Shown: positions 26,548-35,084 of the stretch, piece by piece
How the letters are laid out: every line of letters starts with the position of its first letter
How positions within the stretch are numbered: the stretch's first letter is position 1
From: Arthrobacter koreensis
Lineage (GTDB): Bacteria > Actinomycetota > Actinomycetes > Actinomycetales > Micrococcaceae
DNA length: 64,000 nucleotides
Reading direction: 5' to 3'
Assembly: GCF_009193255.1 (NCBI RefSeq)
Contig: NZ_WACG01000002.1
Coordinates: 434,001-498,000, forward strand
Notes under the pieces: generated by a model
Database searches by the model: none
What the model was told of the DNA's origin: nothing
What the model saw: only the letters and a program-made list of their open reading frames with translations
Program-made: the position numbers and the translations under genes

Positions 26548-28617
26548 ATGAAACCCAGTGATTTGGATCTCCTGAACTCCGTCTCCGAACCGTCCCTCAG
26601 CCCCGACGGCACCCGAACCGTGGCCTCCGTCCAGCGGCCCGACTTCGCGGCAGACTCCTACGTCGGCCAGCTGTGGGATGTCCGCCTGGACGGGTCAGCG
26701 CCGCGGCGCCTGACCCGCGGATACAGTGACTCCGCACCCCAGTTCTCGCCGGACGGATCGGTGATCGCCTTCCTGCGTTCGGCACCTGGGGGCCGTCCGC
26801 AGCTCTATGCCATTCCGTCCGATGGCGGTGAGCCGGTCCAGCTCACGGACCGCCATCTGGGCGTCTCCTGGTTCAGGTTCTCGCCGGACTCCCGGCACAT
26901 CCTCTTTTCCTCCCGGGAACCTGAACACGGCCGTTACGGAACCGTCGACGGCGTTTCGTCCGGCGCGGAGGACCCGCGCCTGATCACCACCCTGAACTAC
27001 CGGATGAACGGTGCCGGCTACACCCGGGACAAGTTCGTCCAGGCGTTCGTCGTGCCGGTGCCGGACCTGGCTGCGGAGCCTTTCGTTGCGCCGGTGGGCC
27101 GGGCAGCGGAGGCAGCGCCGAAGGATGAGCGCAAAACGGCCGGGCTGCCGGAGGCGAGGCAGCTCACGGACTTCGACGCCGATGTCAGCAACCCGGTCTT
27201 CACTGCGGACGGATCCGCCATTCTCTTCACTGCTGCCCTGCACAGCGATGCCGATACGGACCTGGTCACCGATGTCTACGAGCTGCGCCTGGACGGCGCC
27301 GGCGAACCGCGCAGGCTGAGCAACCTTGGCGGCAGTCGCCTGAGCGTTTCGCACCCGGTGCAGAGCGCCGACGGCGGCTGGCTGTATTACCTCGGACAGG
27401 ATGTCTCCGAGACAGGCCTGGATTTCGTAGCGCGCAACACCGCACTCTATGCGGCCCCCATGGCGGATCCGGCAGCCGCCTCGCGGCTGACGGATCCCGA
27501 GGGAATGGACCTCGCCGGGGGACCGGTTGTCCCGGCGGGGGACAGCGTCCTCGTCCTCAACCTCAACCGCGGTGCCTGTGAACTGCTCAGCATCGACCGG
27601 ACCGGTGCGCTCAGCACCCTGGTGTCCGGTCCACGCGTGGTGACCGGGGCAGCGGAAGCTGCCGGCACCGTAGTGGTTGCCTTCACCGATCAGCAGACCA
27701 GCGGTGATTTGGCCGTCGTGGATCCGTCCGCTGCCGGCCAGCTCCGTGTCCTCACGGACTTCTCGGCCGGTTTCCGGGAGAAAGCCGGCGTGCTGCCGCT
27801 GGTGGAGGAGACACACCCCTCCGCGGACGGCTATCCCGTCCACGGCTGGGTTGTGCTGCCTGAAGGCGAAGGCCCGCATCCGGTGCTGCTGAACATCCAC
27901 GGTGGTCCGTTCTCACAGTACGGCTGGGGTCTCTTCGACGAGGCACAGGCCTATGCCGCTGCCGGGTACGCGGTGCTGATGTGCAACCCGCGCGGTTCTT
28001 CCGGCTACGGCCAGGAACACGGAAGGGCGATCAAGGAGGCGATGGGAACCCTGGACCTCCAGGACGTCCTTGGTTTCCTCGAGGGGGTCCTGGCAGCTCA
28101 TCCGGAGCTCGACGGCGAACGGCTGGGCGTTATGGGCGGGTCCTACGGCGGCTACCTGACGGCCTGGACCATCTCACAGGACCAGCGGTTCACCGCCTCC
28201 ATCGTTGAGCGCGGTTTCCTGGACCCGCTGTCCTTCATCGGCTCAGCCGACATTGGCTGGTTCTTCTCGGCCGCATACACGGGCAGCGATCCGGAGAAAG
28301 TTGCGGCCCAAAGCCCGTTCGCCCAGGTGGACAAGGTTCGCACGCCGACCCTCGTGATCCACTCCGAGGAGGACCTGCGCTGCCCGGTGGAGCAGGCACA
28401 GCGCTACTACACCGCGCTGAAACTGCAGGGGGTTTCCACCGAGCTGCTGCTTTTCCCGGGGGAGAACCACGAACTCTCGCGCGCCGGAACGCCGTGGCAC
28501 CGGCGGCAGCGGTTCGAGCACATCCTGCGCTGGTGGGCCCGGTGGCTGCCTACCCCGGCGAACCGGGCCGAATCCAGTGAAGAAGCCGGTAAGCAGCCGG
28601 CAACTGCGGCCGTCTAG
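26548..28617 (+). CDS. S9 family serine peptidase (acylaminoacyl-peptidase type)
   Basis: A 689-residue cytosolic prolyl-oligopeptidase-family enzyme: an N-terminal beta-propeller (about 1-400, repeated SPDG/TADGS strands such as SPDGSVIAFLRS) that filters substrates, then an alpha/beta-hydrolase domain. The nucleophile is Ser532 in GGSYGG, the acid lies in EEDLRCPVEQ, and the catalytic His in GENHELSR. It releases short peptides or acyl-amino acids. ATG 26548 is preferred over an in-frame start 55 codons earlier, which would run into the divergent gene. Confidence 0.9.
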   Translation: MKPSDLDLLNSVSEPSLSPDGTRTVASVQRPDFAADSYVGQLWDVRLDGSAPRRLTRGYSDSAPQFSPDGSVIAFLRSAPGGRPQLYAIPSDGGEPVQLTDRHLGVSWFRFSPDSRHILFSSREPEHGRYGTVDGVSSGAEDPRLITTLNYRMNGAGYTRDKFVQAFVVPVPDLAAEPFVAPVGRAAEAAPKDERKTAGLPEARQLTDFDADVSNPVFTADGSAILFTAALHSDADTDLVTDVYELRLDGAGEPRRLSNLGGSRLSVSHPVQSADGGWLYYLGQDVSETGLDFVARNTALYAAPMADPAAASRLTDPEGMDLAGGPVVPAGDSVLVLNLNRGACELLSIDRTGALSTLVSGPRVVTGAAEAAGTVVVAFTDQQTSGDLAVVDPSAAGQLRVLTDFSAGFREKAGVLPLVEETHPSADGYPVHGWVVLPEGEGPHPVLLNIHGGPFSQYGWGLFDEAQAYAAAGYAVLMCNPRGSSGYGQEHGRAIKEAMGTLDLQDVLGFLEGVLAAHPELDGERLGVMGGSYGGYLTAWTISQDQRFTASIVERGFLDPLSFIGSADIGWFFSAAYTGSDPEKVAAQSPFAQVDKVRTPTLVIHSEEDLRCPVEQAQRYYTALKLQGVSTELLLFPGENHELSRAGTPWHRRQRFEHILRWWARWLPTPANRAESSEEAGKQPATAAV

Positions 28618-28624
28618 GGCTTCC

Positions 28625-28669
28625 GGACCTGCTGTGGGACTCTGGGAGCCGGGGTTCCGCAGCAGGTCC
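28625..28669. terminator. Hairpin between S9 peptidase and def
   Basis: A 15-bp stem with two wobble pairs (28625-28639 and 28655-28669), 15-nt loop, in the 74-nt gap between convergent genes. Confidence 0.6.
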
Positions 28670-28691
28670 TTCCTGCTTCGCCGCAGACGGC

Positions 28692-29333
28692 CTAGAAGCC
28701 CAGGGTCCGGCGGGCGGCCTCGATGTCTTCAGCTGCCCAGCGGGGATACTCCGCGTTGGAACTCAGCGAACGGGTGAAGGCCTTGTCCACGTACACGATT
28801 CCGTTCAAATGGTCCGTTTCGTGCTGGACGATCCGTGCGGGCCAGCCTGAGAACGAACGCTGCTGCGCCTGGCCGTGCTCGTCCTCGTAATCCAGTCGGA
28901 CGGAACGGTACCTTTCCACAACTCCCTGATAGCCCTCGAAGGAGAGGCAGCCTTCGTAGAACGCTGCCGTCTGCGTGCCTTCGGGCTCGTAGCGCGGGTT
29001 GATGATGGTGAAGAACTCCAGCGGGGTGCGTTCCCGTATTTCCGCGGCCTCGGGATCCGGCGCGTAGGCGTCCTCGAGGACGGCCAAACGCAGCGGTATG
29101 CCAATCTGCGGGGCAGCCAGTCCCACACCGGGGGCGTGGTGCATGACACGCCTCATGAGACCGATCAAGGCCTGGAGTTCGTCTGCCTGGAGCTGTCCTT
29201 CATAGGGCAGGGCCGGACGGCGGAGCACGGGGTGTCCCAGCTGGACGATGGGAACAAGATCCTGCTCCAGCATCGGAAGGACCAGGGAGCGGATGGCGGC
29301 GGGCGACTCCGCTGCACTGGGTTCGTAGATCAC
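28692..29333 (-). CDS. def: Peptide deformylase
   Basis: Removes the N-formyl group from nascent proteins using a metal ion. The 213-residue protein has all three motifs: GVGLAAPQIG (motif 1), EGCLSFEG (motif 2, metal Cys) and QHETDHLNG (motif 3, HExxH metal and catalytic Glu). It is longer than Escherichia coli Def, as is common in actinobacteria. The gene begins with GTG 29333 directly after a TANNNT element and 6 nt, with no ribosome binding site. It is convergent with the S9 peptidase gene. Confidence 0.95.
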   Translation of the reverse strand: MIYEPSAAESPAAIRSLVLPMLEQDLVPIVQLGHPVLRRPALPYEGQLQADELQALIGLMRRVMHHAPGVGLAAPQIGIPLRLAVLEDAYAPDPEAAEIRERTPLEFFTIINPRYEPEGTQTAAFYEGCLSFEGYQGVVERYRSVRLDYEDEHGQAQQRSFSGWPARIVQHETDHLNGIVYVDKAFTRSLSSNAEYPRWAAEDIEAARRTLGF

Positions 29334-29339
29334 GGATCC

Positions 29340-29345
29340 ATCCTA
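29340..29345 (-). promoter_or_regulatory. -10 hexamer of leaderless def
   Basis: TAGGAT on the minus strand ends 6 nt before the GTG start at 29333. Confidence 0.5.
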
Positions 29346-29392
29346 GTGGCCCCGGCACAACCGGCACGCCGGGCGGCTGGCTTCCGGAGACG

Positions 29393-29428
29393 CTTGAGGC
29401 CCCCGGCATTCCTGCCGGGGGCCTCAAG
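29393..29428 (-). terminator. Terminator after the DUF4193 gene
   Basis: A perfect 16-bp stem (29393-29408 with 29413-29428) and TTCC loop lie 23 nt after the DUF4193 stop codon. Confidence 0.75.
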
Positions 29429-29451
29429 TGTTGACGTGCAGGGAAGAGGCG

Positions 29452-29754
29452 TTAGCCTTCGCAGTCCACGCAGTACTTGTCGCCGTTCTTCTCCAGTGCG
29501 ATCTGGGAGCGGTGACGAACAAGGAAGCAGGACATGCAGGTGAATTCATCGGCCTGCGCCGGAACAACCTTGATCAGCAGTTCTTCGCCGGAGAGGTCGG
29601 CGCCCGGAAGGTCGAACCCGTCGATAGCGTCGGATTCCTCGACGTCGATAACCGCCGTCATCGCCCCGCCGCGCTGCTGGGCCTTCAGCCCCTCCAAAGA
29701 GTCCGTCGGCTGGTCTTCTTCTTTGACGCGGGGTGCATCGTAATCGGTAGCCAT
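29452..29754 (-). CDS. DUF4193 protein
   Basis: A 100-residue, acidic actinobacterial protein of unknown function. It begins MATDYDAPRVKEEDQPTDSLEGLKAQ and ends with two Cys pairs (CMSC at about 77-80 and CVDC near the end) that probably bind one zinc. ATG 29754 is chosen over an in-frame start 23 codons earlier because a GGAGA sequence precedes it and it matches the family start. A TTGGTG/TATATG-like promoter lies on the coding strand around 29797-29830. Confidence 0.85.
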   Translation of the reverse strand: MATDYDAPRVKEEDQPTDSLEGLKAQQRGGAMTAVIDVEESDAIDGFDLPGADLSGEELLIKVVPAQADEFTCMSCFLVRHRSQIALEKNGDKYCVDCEG

Positions 29755-30093
29755 GTGTAGTGCTTGTCTCCTGAATTTGTGGGGGGTTCGAGCGTAGATC
29801 ATATAGGTGAAGCCGCATAACACACCAAACGGCTTCTGAATAGGTCTTTCTGTGGCAGCTCCGCAGAATTCCTGCCGCTGGCTCCGGACAGGGTGCCCCG
29901 GAGCGCCGGCCAGGACGTTCCGCGTCAGGTGATCCTGCAGCTGGACGTGTGTAGCAGGGGAGCTCGAATCCCCGCACTTTCCGCTTCACCGCAGGTCAGT
30001 GCCCGGTACAACGACGCGTTCTGGACATTTGTTCCCTCGCCGCCGCAGTGTGTTATGTAAAGCTCCCGGCGGGCGGCGTTCCGGCGGCGGGGG

Positions 30094-30105
30094 ACATTAT
30101 GTCAA
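30094..30105. repeat. ACATTATGTCAA repeat, copy 1
   Basis: This 12-base word contains the palindrome ACAT-T-ATGT. A second identical copy is at 30342-30353. It may be an operator. Confidence 0.45.
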
Positions 30106-30341
30106 CTGAATGTGAACGGGCGCACCACGGCAAACATGAGCAAAAACACGTGAGGTACCTTTTCCCTGAGGCATTGAATTCCAGCATCCAGGGAACGGTT
30201 GCGGCGGCAGAGTGCCGGGAGGATTTCCGGCGCGGGAACGTTCCGGCGCGTTCCGCAGGGCTGGAACGCACTCCGGCGGGGTTGGTACAAAGCAGGCGCA
30301 GGGGACCCGCTCCCAGAGACTTCCTAATGTGCCGATAATCT

Positions 30342-30353
30342 ACATTATGTCAA
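30342..30353. repeat. ACATTATGTCAA repeat, copy 2
   Basis: Identical to copy 1 and 41 nt upstream of the TATATT -10 element of the DUF1349 gene, a sensible place for an activator or repressor site. Confidence 0.45.
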
Positions 30354-30393
30354 GTAGCAGTTCGGAAGCGGTCCCCCGGATCTGTCTCCGGGG

Positions 30394-30399
30394 TATATT
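30394..30399 (+). promoter_or_regulatory. -10 hexamer of the DUF1349 gene
   Basis: TATATT with a predicted start near 30406, giving a short leader that carries the GAGG site before ATG 30435. The -35 region is not recognisable, which fits activator dependence. Confidence 0.5.
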
Positions 30400-30434
30400 G
30401 CGGGCAACCAAACATGGCGCTTGAGGTCAGCGGC

Positions 30435-31061
30435 ATGTCCAACCTATTCGAGCCGTCAATCCACGGGGAACTCATGAATGAAGAACGCACACTGGACTGG
30501 AATGCAGGAACCTGGACGAACCAGCCCGCGGGCATATCCCAGTCCGGGACGAACCTGCAGGTCACGGCATCCAAAGGCAGCGATGCCTGGCGTGAGACAG
30601 CCTACGGCTTCACGTTTGCGACCGAGAACGCGCTGCTCGCTCCGTTTCGGCCGGATTCGGCCATGGAAGTCGAGTTCACCGCACAGACCTTCGAACAGTT
30701 CGACCAGGCGGGAATCTTCCTGCGCGCCGCACCGGATCTCTGGGTCAAGGCCGGCATCGAATTCGCCGACGGCAGCCTGCAGGCCGGCGCGGTCGTCACA
30801 TCCCCCAAATCGGACTGGTCTTCCTCGCCGCATTCCGGATGGCTGGGCAAACGGACCCTGGTGCGCGCCAGCTGGACATCAGATGCCCTCACCATCCGCG
30901 CCGGACTGCCCGGCCAGCCGCTCGAGCTGCTGCGCGTGGCCCCCCTCTCCCCCGCCGGCCCCGTCGCTGCAGGACCATATGTGGCGTCCCCGACATCTTC
31001 CCGCTTCGAAGCGGTGTTCCACTCCTGGCGGGTTACCGCCGCAGACGCCTCCCTGCACTGA
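30435..31061 (+). CDS. DUF1349 (concanavalin-like) protein
   Basis: A 208-residue protein of the DUF1349/YesU-like beta-sandwich family. The typical core reads TAQTFEQFDQAGIFLRAAPDLWVKAGIEF, followed by VTSPKSDWSS. Members are often linked to carbohydrate metabolism but no activity is established here. No signal peptide. ATG 30435 has GAGG 8 nt upstream; ATG 30414 has none. It lies 81 nt before the SDR gene, which has its own -10 element. Confidence 0.85.
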   Translation: MSNLFEPSIHGELMNEERTLDWNAGTWTNQPAGISQSGTNLQVTASKGSDAWRETAYGFTFATENALLAPFRPDSAMEVEFTAQTFEQFDQAGIFLRAAPDLWVKAGIEFADGSLQAGAVVTSPKSDWSSSPHSGWLGKRTLVRASWTSDALTIRAGLPGQPLELLRVAPLSPAGPVAAGPYVASPTSSRFEAVFHSWRVTAADASLH

Positions 31062-31130
31062 ACGCCCGCTAATCCCGGGTTCCGCGGCCCAGCCCGGCAC
31101 AGGGGCCGTATACCACACCTGTTGCGGGAG

Positions 31131-31136
31131 TAATCT
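31131..31136 (+). promoter_or_regulatory. -10 hexamer of the leaderless SDR gene
   Basis: TAATCT ends 6 nt before ATG 31143. Confidence 0.55.
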
Positions 31137-31142
31137 CGAAGT

Positions 31143-31934
31143 ATGACTACTCGTACTTATATCGTCACAGGATCCGCTTCCGGCATTGGTGCAGCGACGG
31201 CACAGCTGCTCAAAGAACGCGGCAACACCGTCATTGGTGTGGACCTGCGCAATGCCGAGGTGGAAGCCGACCTCAGCACCCCCGAGGGACGCCAGATCGC
31301 TGCCGACCGCGCAGTTGAACTTGCCGGCGGCACTGTCGACGCTGTCATTGCGTGCGCCGGAATCTCCGCACCGGTGCCGCTCACTGTCTCCGTGAACTTC
31401 TTCGGCGTCACCGAGTTCCTTGACCGTCTCGCCCCCGTCATGGCACGCAGCGAAGCACCCCGCGCCGTCGTCGTCAGCTCCATGGCGTCGCTGCAGCCCA
31501 ACTCCCCCGAGCTGGTCGATGCCATGCTCGCGGGGGACGAGCCCCTCGCCCGCCAGATTGGTCAGAAGCTCGCGGACCAGGGCCCGCAGATCGGGTACCT
31601 GAACTACCCGTCCTCCAAGCGCGCCCTGAGCCGGTGGGTCCGGCGCGCCTCCATCAGCGAGCTCTATGCAGGCAACGGCATCCCGCTCAACGCCGTGGCC
31701 CCGGGTACCGTGCTGACCGCCATGACCAAGGAGCTCCTGGCCACCCCCGAGGGTGTCAGGATGGTCGACGAGAATGTTCCCATGCCGCTGAACGGGCACT
31801 CCGAGCCGGTTGTCATCGCCCGGATCCTGGCCTGGCTTGCCAGTGAGGAGAACTCCCACCTCGCCGGCCAGACCATCTACTGCGACGGCGGCGCCGACGC
31901 CTCCCTGCGCGGGGACGACATCTGGCAGTCCTAG
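31143..31934 (+). CDS. Short-chain dehydrogenase/reductase
   Basis: A 263-residue NAD(P)-dependent oxidoreductase of the classical SDR fold. The cofactor motif GSASGIG is at 10-16, and Asp of VDLRNAEV suggests NAD preference. The catalytic Tyr-x-x-x-Lys is YPSSK (about 155-159) with the Ser upstream in VVVSSMAS. The NAG segment is replaced by ACAGIS. It resembles 3-alpha-hydroxysteroid/carbonyl dehydrogenases, which share a long segment between the Ser and Tyr. The substrate is unknown. Confidence 0.88.
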   Translation: MTTRTYIVTGSASGIGAATAQLLKERGNTVIGVDLRNAEVEADLSTPEGRQIAADRAVELAGGTVDAVIACAGISAPVPLTVSVNFFGVTEFLDRLAPVMARSEAPRAVVVSSMASLQPNSPELVDAMLAGDEPLARQIGQKLADQGPQIGYLNYPSSKRALSRWVRRASISELYAGNGIPLNAVAPGTVLTAMTKELLATPEGVRMVDENVPMPLNGHSEPVVIARILAWLASEENSHLAGQTIYCDGGADASLRGDDIWQS

Positions 31935-31945
31935 TACACAGCGAA

Positions 31946-31980
31946 AAGCCGGTCCGTCCCAGGCAGGGACGGACCGGCTT
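31946..31980. terminator. Terminator between the SDR gene and a convergent hydrolase
   Basis: Perfect 15-bp stem (31946-31960 with 31966-31980), 5-nt loop, AAAA before and CTTG after it. It can act on both strands. Confidence 0.75.
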
Positions 31981-31996
31981 CTTGCTGCTGCGGGCG

Positions 31997-33052
31997 CTAG
32001 GCCGTGGCCTGAAAGTCCGAGCGCACCGGAACCGATGCGTCTCCGGTCACCGCGTCCAGGAAGTCCAGGGTGTCCGCCAAGACAAGGCGGGCGTCCTTGA
32101 GCTGCAGCTTGAACTGGAATTCGTGTCCCAGCGCGGGCCTGTGCTCCTTGGGCCAGAACCGCTGCACAACCGGCACACCCAGCTCCTCAAGCCTGCACGC
32201 CAACGGCCGGGACTGCGGGTCGGTGAGATAGTCAGCGTTGCCGCCGGAAATGAACGTCGGCGGGAAGCTCTCCCCAACATGTTCCAGGATGGACATGTGT
32301 TCCGCCGCCGGGGTGGAGGCCCAGTCCTTGGAGCCGGTGTACGCCCACAGCGCCGTGCGGAATCCCCAGCCCACCGGACCCGTGAGCTTGGCCATGGTCT
32401 TGAGGTCGTACACACCGCAGAACAGAAGCGTGCCGCGCAGGTGTTGCGGCGCAGCCGCCGGAACCACTCCCGTTCGGGCAGCGTAATCGGGATCGGTAAT
32501 GATCAGCGCCAACTGGGCGGCCAGCTGCGCTCCGGCGGAGTCTCCGGCGAGAATGATCCGGTCCGGATCGATGCCGTACTCCCCCGCGCGTTCACGGAGA
32601 TATCCGAGCGCATGGTTCAGTTCCGTGACAGCCTGCGGGTAGCTCGCCTCCGGAGAGATGGAGTAGCCCACGCCGGCAACGGCATAGCCGTGTCCGGCCA
32701 GGATCTCCAGGTACGGAGCAACGTTTTCCTTCGAACCGGAAATCCAGGCACCGCCGTGCACCCACACCACTACGGGGTGCGGGCCGTTCCCTGACTCGGT
32801 AGGCAGGAAAAGGTCCAAAGACTGGCGGGCTGACTTCTCCAGGTATGGAAGGGACCGGTGGGCCAGGACTCCCCCGGACGGTACGTGCCTGCGCAGCGTC
32901 CGCAGCTGCACCTTTCCCCCACTGGAGAACAAGCCGCGGATAAACAGGGCTGAAGGTCTTGGATCTTTGTGGATAGCAGTTGCGGCCAGTGTTCCGGCTG
33001 CGGCTACGGCTGAAGCCATGAACCCTGCTGCCGCGAGGGGCAGAATTTTCAT
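31997..33052 (-). CDS. Alpha/beta hydrolase (HSL/BD-FAE type esterase), exported or anchored
   Basis: A 351-residue carboxylesterase-like protein. The N-terminus is a hydrophobic Ala-rich segment (residues 4-25), either a signal or an anchor. The oxyanion-hole motif HGGAW is near 105-109 and the nucleophile is in GDSAG near 180. Small-molecule or acetyl esters are likely substrates, but the specificity cannot be read. The catalytic His probably lies in EHRPALGHEF. Start ATG 33052 is preceded by TANNNT and 6 nt, with no ribosome binding site. Confidence 0.85.
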   Translation of the reverse strand: MKILPLAAAGFMASAVAAAGTLAATAIHKDPRPSALFIRGLFSSGGKVQLRTLRRHVPSGGVLAHRSLPYLEKSARQSLDLFLPTESGNGPHPVVVWVHGGAWISGSKENVAPYLEILAGHGYAVAGVGYSISPEASYPQAVTELNHALGYLRERAGEYGIDPDRIILAGDSAGAQLAAQLALIITDPDYAARTGVVPAAAPQHLRGTLLFCGVYDLKTMAKLTGPVGWGFRTALWAYTGSKDWASTPAAEHMSILEHVGESFPPTFISGGNADYLTDPQSRPLACRLEELGVPVVQRFWPKEHRPALGHEFQFKLQLKDARLVLADTLDFLDAVTGDASVPVRSDFQATA

Positions 33053-33058
33053 CTTTTC

Positions 33059-33064
33059 AGGGTA
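33059..33064 (-). promoter_or_regulatory. -10 hexamer of the leaderless esterase gene
   Basis: TACCCT on the minus strand ends 6 nt before ATG 33052. Confidence 0.5.
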
Positions 33065-33320
33065 GAACGGCCGCCTGGAAGGTTACCGGCGCCCACCCGC
33101 GCCAGCTCTGGCCAACAGCACGCCCGCAGTGCCCAGTCTCACCGCACGGTGTGCCCGGCCTGACACTCCTGCAACCCCGCGCAGCACTCGGGTATCGCCC
33201 GCCCCACACCCGTGCGCAGTAAAAATCACGGCCCGCGGGTTGGCGCCGCCGCACCGGAGCGAAGCAGACTAAAACTACCAACTGCGCTCGCATCCGGCAG
33301 GAAGAAGGGACAGACCGCCA

Positions 33321-33467
33321 ATGCATAAGATCAACGGCCGCCGCAACTGGCTCATGCACCAGGTGCCGGGCGGAATCCTCGGACGAACCGCACGGCTCAC
33401 CAAACCGGTACAGGGAACCCTGCTGGGCTTACTGGCCACAGCCGCCGTCCTGGCCCAGCTTCTCTAA
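33321..33467 (+). CDS. 48-residue putative membrane miniprotein
   Basis: ATG 33321 to TAA 33465 encodes a basic N-terminal half (MHKINGRRNWLMHQVPGG) and a hydrophobic C-terminal helix (TLLGLLATAAVLAQLL). A GAAGAAGGGA purine stretch lies about 10 nt upstream. It stands alone between a divergent esterase and a GT2 gene. I do not recognise a family. The support is the ribosome-binding-like site, membrane-segment composition and third-position GC. Confidence 0.45.
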   Translation: MHKINGRRNWLMHQVPGGILGRTARLTKPVQGTLLGLLATAAVLAQLL

Positions 33468-33594
33468 GGCTGCCAAAGCACCAGCACGGGGCATCCTCCG
33501 CGCGGTCCTGCCCTCCCCCGGCCGAACCGCGCATTGCAGGTTTAAAAAGTGGACTGAGTCCAAATTTGTGCAATTCCTGCGGAAAACTTTCGAC

Positions 33595-33604
33595 TACTCG
33601 AGTA
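33595..33604. promoter_or_regulatory. TACTCGAGTA palindrome upstream of GT2 gene
   Basis: A perfect 10-bp palindrome 58 nt before the GT2 start, in a locally AT-rich promoter region. A possible operator; no regulator can be named. Confidence 0.3.
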
Positions 33605-33662
33605 TTTCCGCTGTAAAAATTGCGACTGCAAACGGTGCTACAGATGCTTGGAGGAAGGCTCC

Positions 33663-35084
33663 ATGATCACGGATCAGGTAATACCCCGCGCCGACTACTT
33701 GACAGTGGTTCAGCGGAAGACAGCAGAGAAATCGTCGTCGGACCGGGCAACCATTGCCTGCGTCATTCCGGCCTACAACGAAGAGGAAACCATAGCCGAC
33801 GTCCTCAACGCGCTCTTGACGCAGACCCGGCTGCCGGATGTCATCCATGTGGTCATCAACAACACCGATGACGAGACGTTCTACCTCGCCAGGGAGTTCG
33901 CCGGACCCCACGAGCACACGTACCAGGACCTCACGTACCGAACCGAGGTTTTTGTCCACGACATCGGCGTCAACACGGACAAGAAGGTTGGTGCCCTTAA
34001 CTACGGTTTCAGCCAGGTCCGCGACGGCTATGACTATTTCCTCGGTGTGGACGGGGACACTGTCCTGGACAGGCACGCCGTAGAGCATCTGGAGAAGGAG
34101 ATCCTCAGCGATCCCCGGGTTGGCGGAGTCTCGGCGATCTACACCGTCGCCGAGCCGAAGAAGGGCATGATCGCCAAGTACCTCACCACCGGGCAGCGGG
34201 CACAGTTCGCCGCCTTCAATATGGACAATCTTCTGCGGGGCCGGAACATGGCAGTCCTGGGCGGCCAGTGCTCCATCCTGTCCATGGAAGCCCTGAAGAA
34301 CGTCATGGTTGACAACCGCCAGGCCACGCCGTGGGTCAAGGACTCGGAGGTTGAGGACTCGCTGCTTTCGCTGCAGATCAAAAGCATTGGCTACGCCACC
34401 AAGATCTCCGCCCGTGCCCGGGCCTCAGTGGGAGGAATGGGAACCCTGCGGGCGCTGGACGGCCAGCAGGTGAAATGGAACTACGGGGCAATCGACCTCA
34501 TGTGGCCGGGACAGCGGAGCAACACCCCTGGCCAGCCGCTGCATCCGAACCTGCGGCTGCGCTGGAGCGAGAACGTCTCCATGCTGTTCAATATCGTCAC
34601 CCGCATGGGTTTTATCCTGCTGCTCGCCGCGTCGCTCAGCATAGGTGCCTACGTCTTCTACTGGTTCTGGCTTATTCCTCCCCTCGTTGCCGTGATCCTC
34701 AACGTCCGCATCGCATTGTCCATCAAGGACCGAAGTGCACGGGATATCGCCTTCGCGTTACTTGCCGTCCCGGCAGAGCTCTATCTTTGGCTGCGAATCG
34801 GTCATTTTGTCCGCGCCTGGGCCAAGTTCTTCTCGAAGCAGCAGACTGACAACTGGGCCGCGCAGGCCCGGGCGGAGCGGGGGGCCGGCTACGGGTTCCT
34901 GATGCCCGCCCTGGCAGCCCTGGTCATCATTGCGGGGCTGGGCTTCGCCTGGCTCAATCTTCCAGCCGGCGTGCAGTCCGCCGTGCTGGCCATCGGCTGG
35001 CCCATCCTGTACATCACCACGCTTGTCCAGACCCTGTTCATGCTGCGCAAGGCGCTGCGCCGGCACCGGGGGTTCAGGGTATGA
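33663..35084 (+). CDS. Membrane glycosyltransferase family 2
   Basis: A processive-type GT2 of 473 residues. The GT-A domain has IPAYNEEETIADVL, the DxD motif in GVDGDTVLD, the acceptor-site VKDSEVEDS (ED) and a QxxRW-like QQVKW motif. Several membrane helices follow (about 300-470). This is the layout of hyaluronan/cellulose-synthase-like polymerases, so it may make an extracellular polysaccharide; the sugar is unknown. ATG 33663 is fixed by GGAGGAAGG 5 nt upstream; a TTG five codons earlier is less likely. It overlaps the lipoprotein gene by 4 nt (ATGA). Confidence 0.87.
   Translation: MITDQVIPRADYLTVVQRKTAEKSSSDRATIACVIPAYNEEETIADVLNALLTQTRLPDVIHVVINNTDDETFYLAREFAGPHEHTYQDLTYRTEVFVHDIGVNTDKKVGALNYGFSQVRDGYDYFLGVDGDTVLDRHAVEHLEKEILSDPRVGGVSAIYTVAEPKKGMIAKYLTTGQRAQFAAFNMDNLLRGRNMAVLGGQCSILSMEALKNVMVDNRQATPWVKDSEVEDSLLSLQIKSIGYATKISARARASVGGMGTLRALDGQQVKWNYGAIDLMWPGQRSNTPGQPLHPNLRLRWSENVSMLFNIVTRMGFILLLAASLSIGAYVFYWFWLIPPLVAVILNVRIALSIKDRSARDIAFALLAVPAELYLWLRIGHFVRAWAKFFSKQQTDNWAAQARAERGAGYGFLMPALAALVIIAGLGFAWLNLPAGVQSAVLAIGWPILYITTLVQTLFMLRKALRRHRGFRV

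Larger units (their letters stand above)
29755..30434. other. 680-nt gene-poor interval
   Basis: No frame here has a convincing start, composition or family match. What can be seen: the DUF4193 promoter near 29800; a T-arm-like hairpin on the minus strand (29957-29973); a 12-base direct repeat ACATTATGTCAA at 30094-30105 and 30342-30353; a GGAACGTTCC palindrome (30235-30244); and a TATATT -10 for the next gene at 30394-30399. Confidence 0.6.

Noticed and set aside
29941-30060. A complete tRNA gene around the T-arm-like hairpin
   Set aside because: No 7-bp acceptor stem, anticodon arm or D-arm can be built on either strand around it.
30048-30338. 96-codon frame in the gene-poor interval
   Set aside because: Atypical composition, no ribosome binding site, overlapped by frames of equal size on the other strand.
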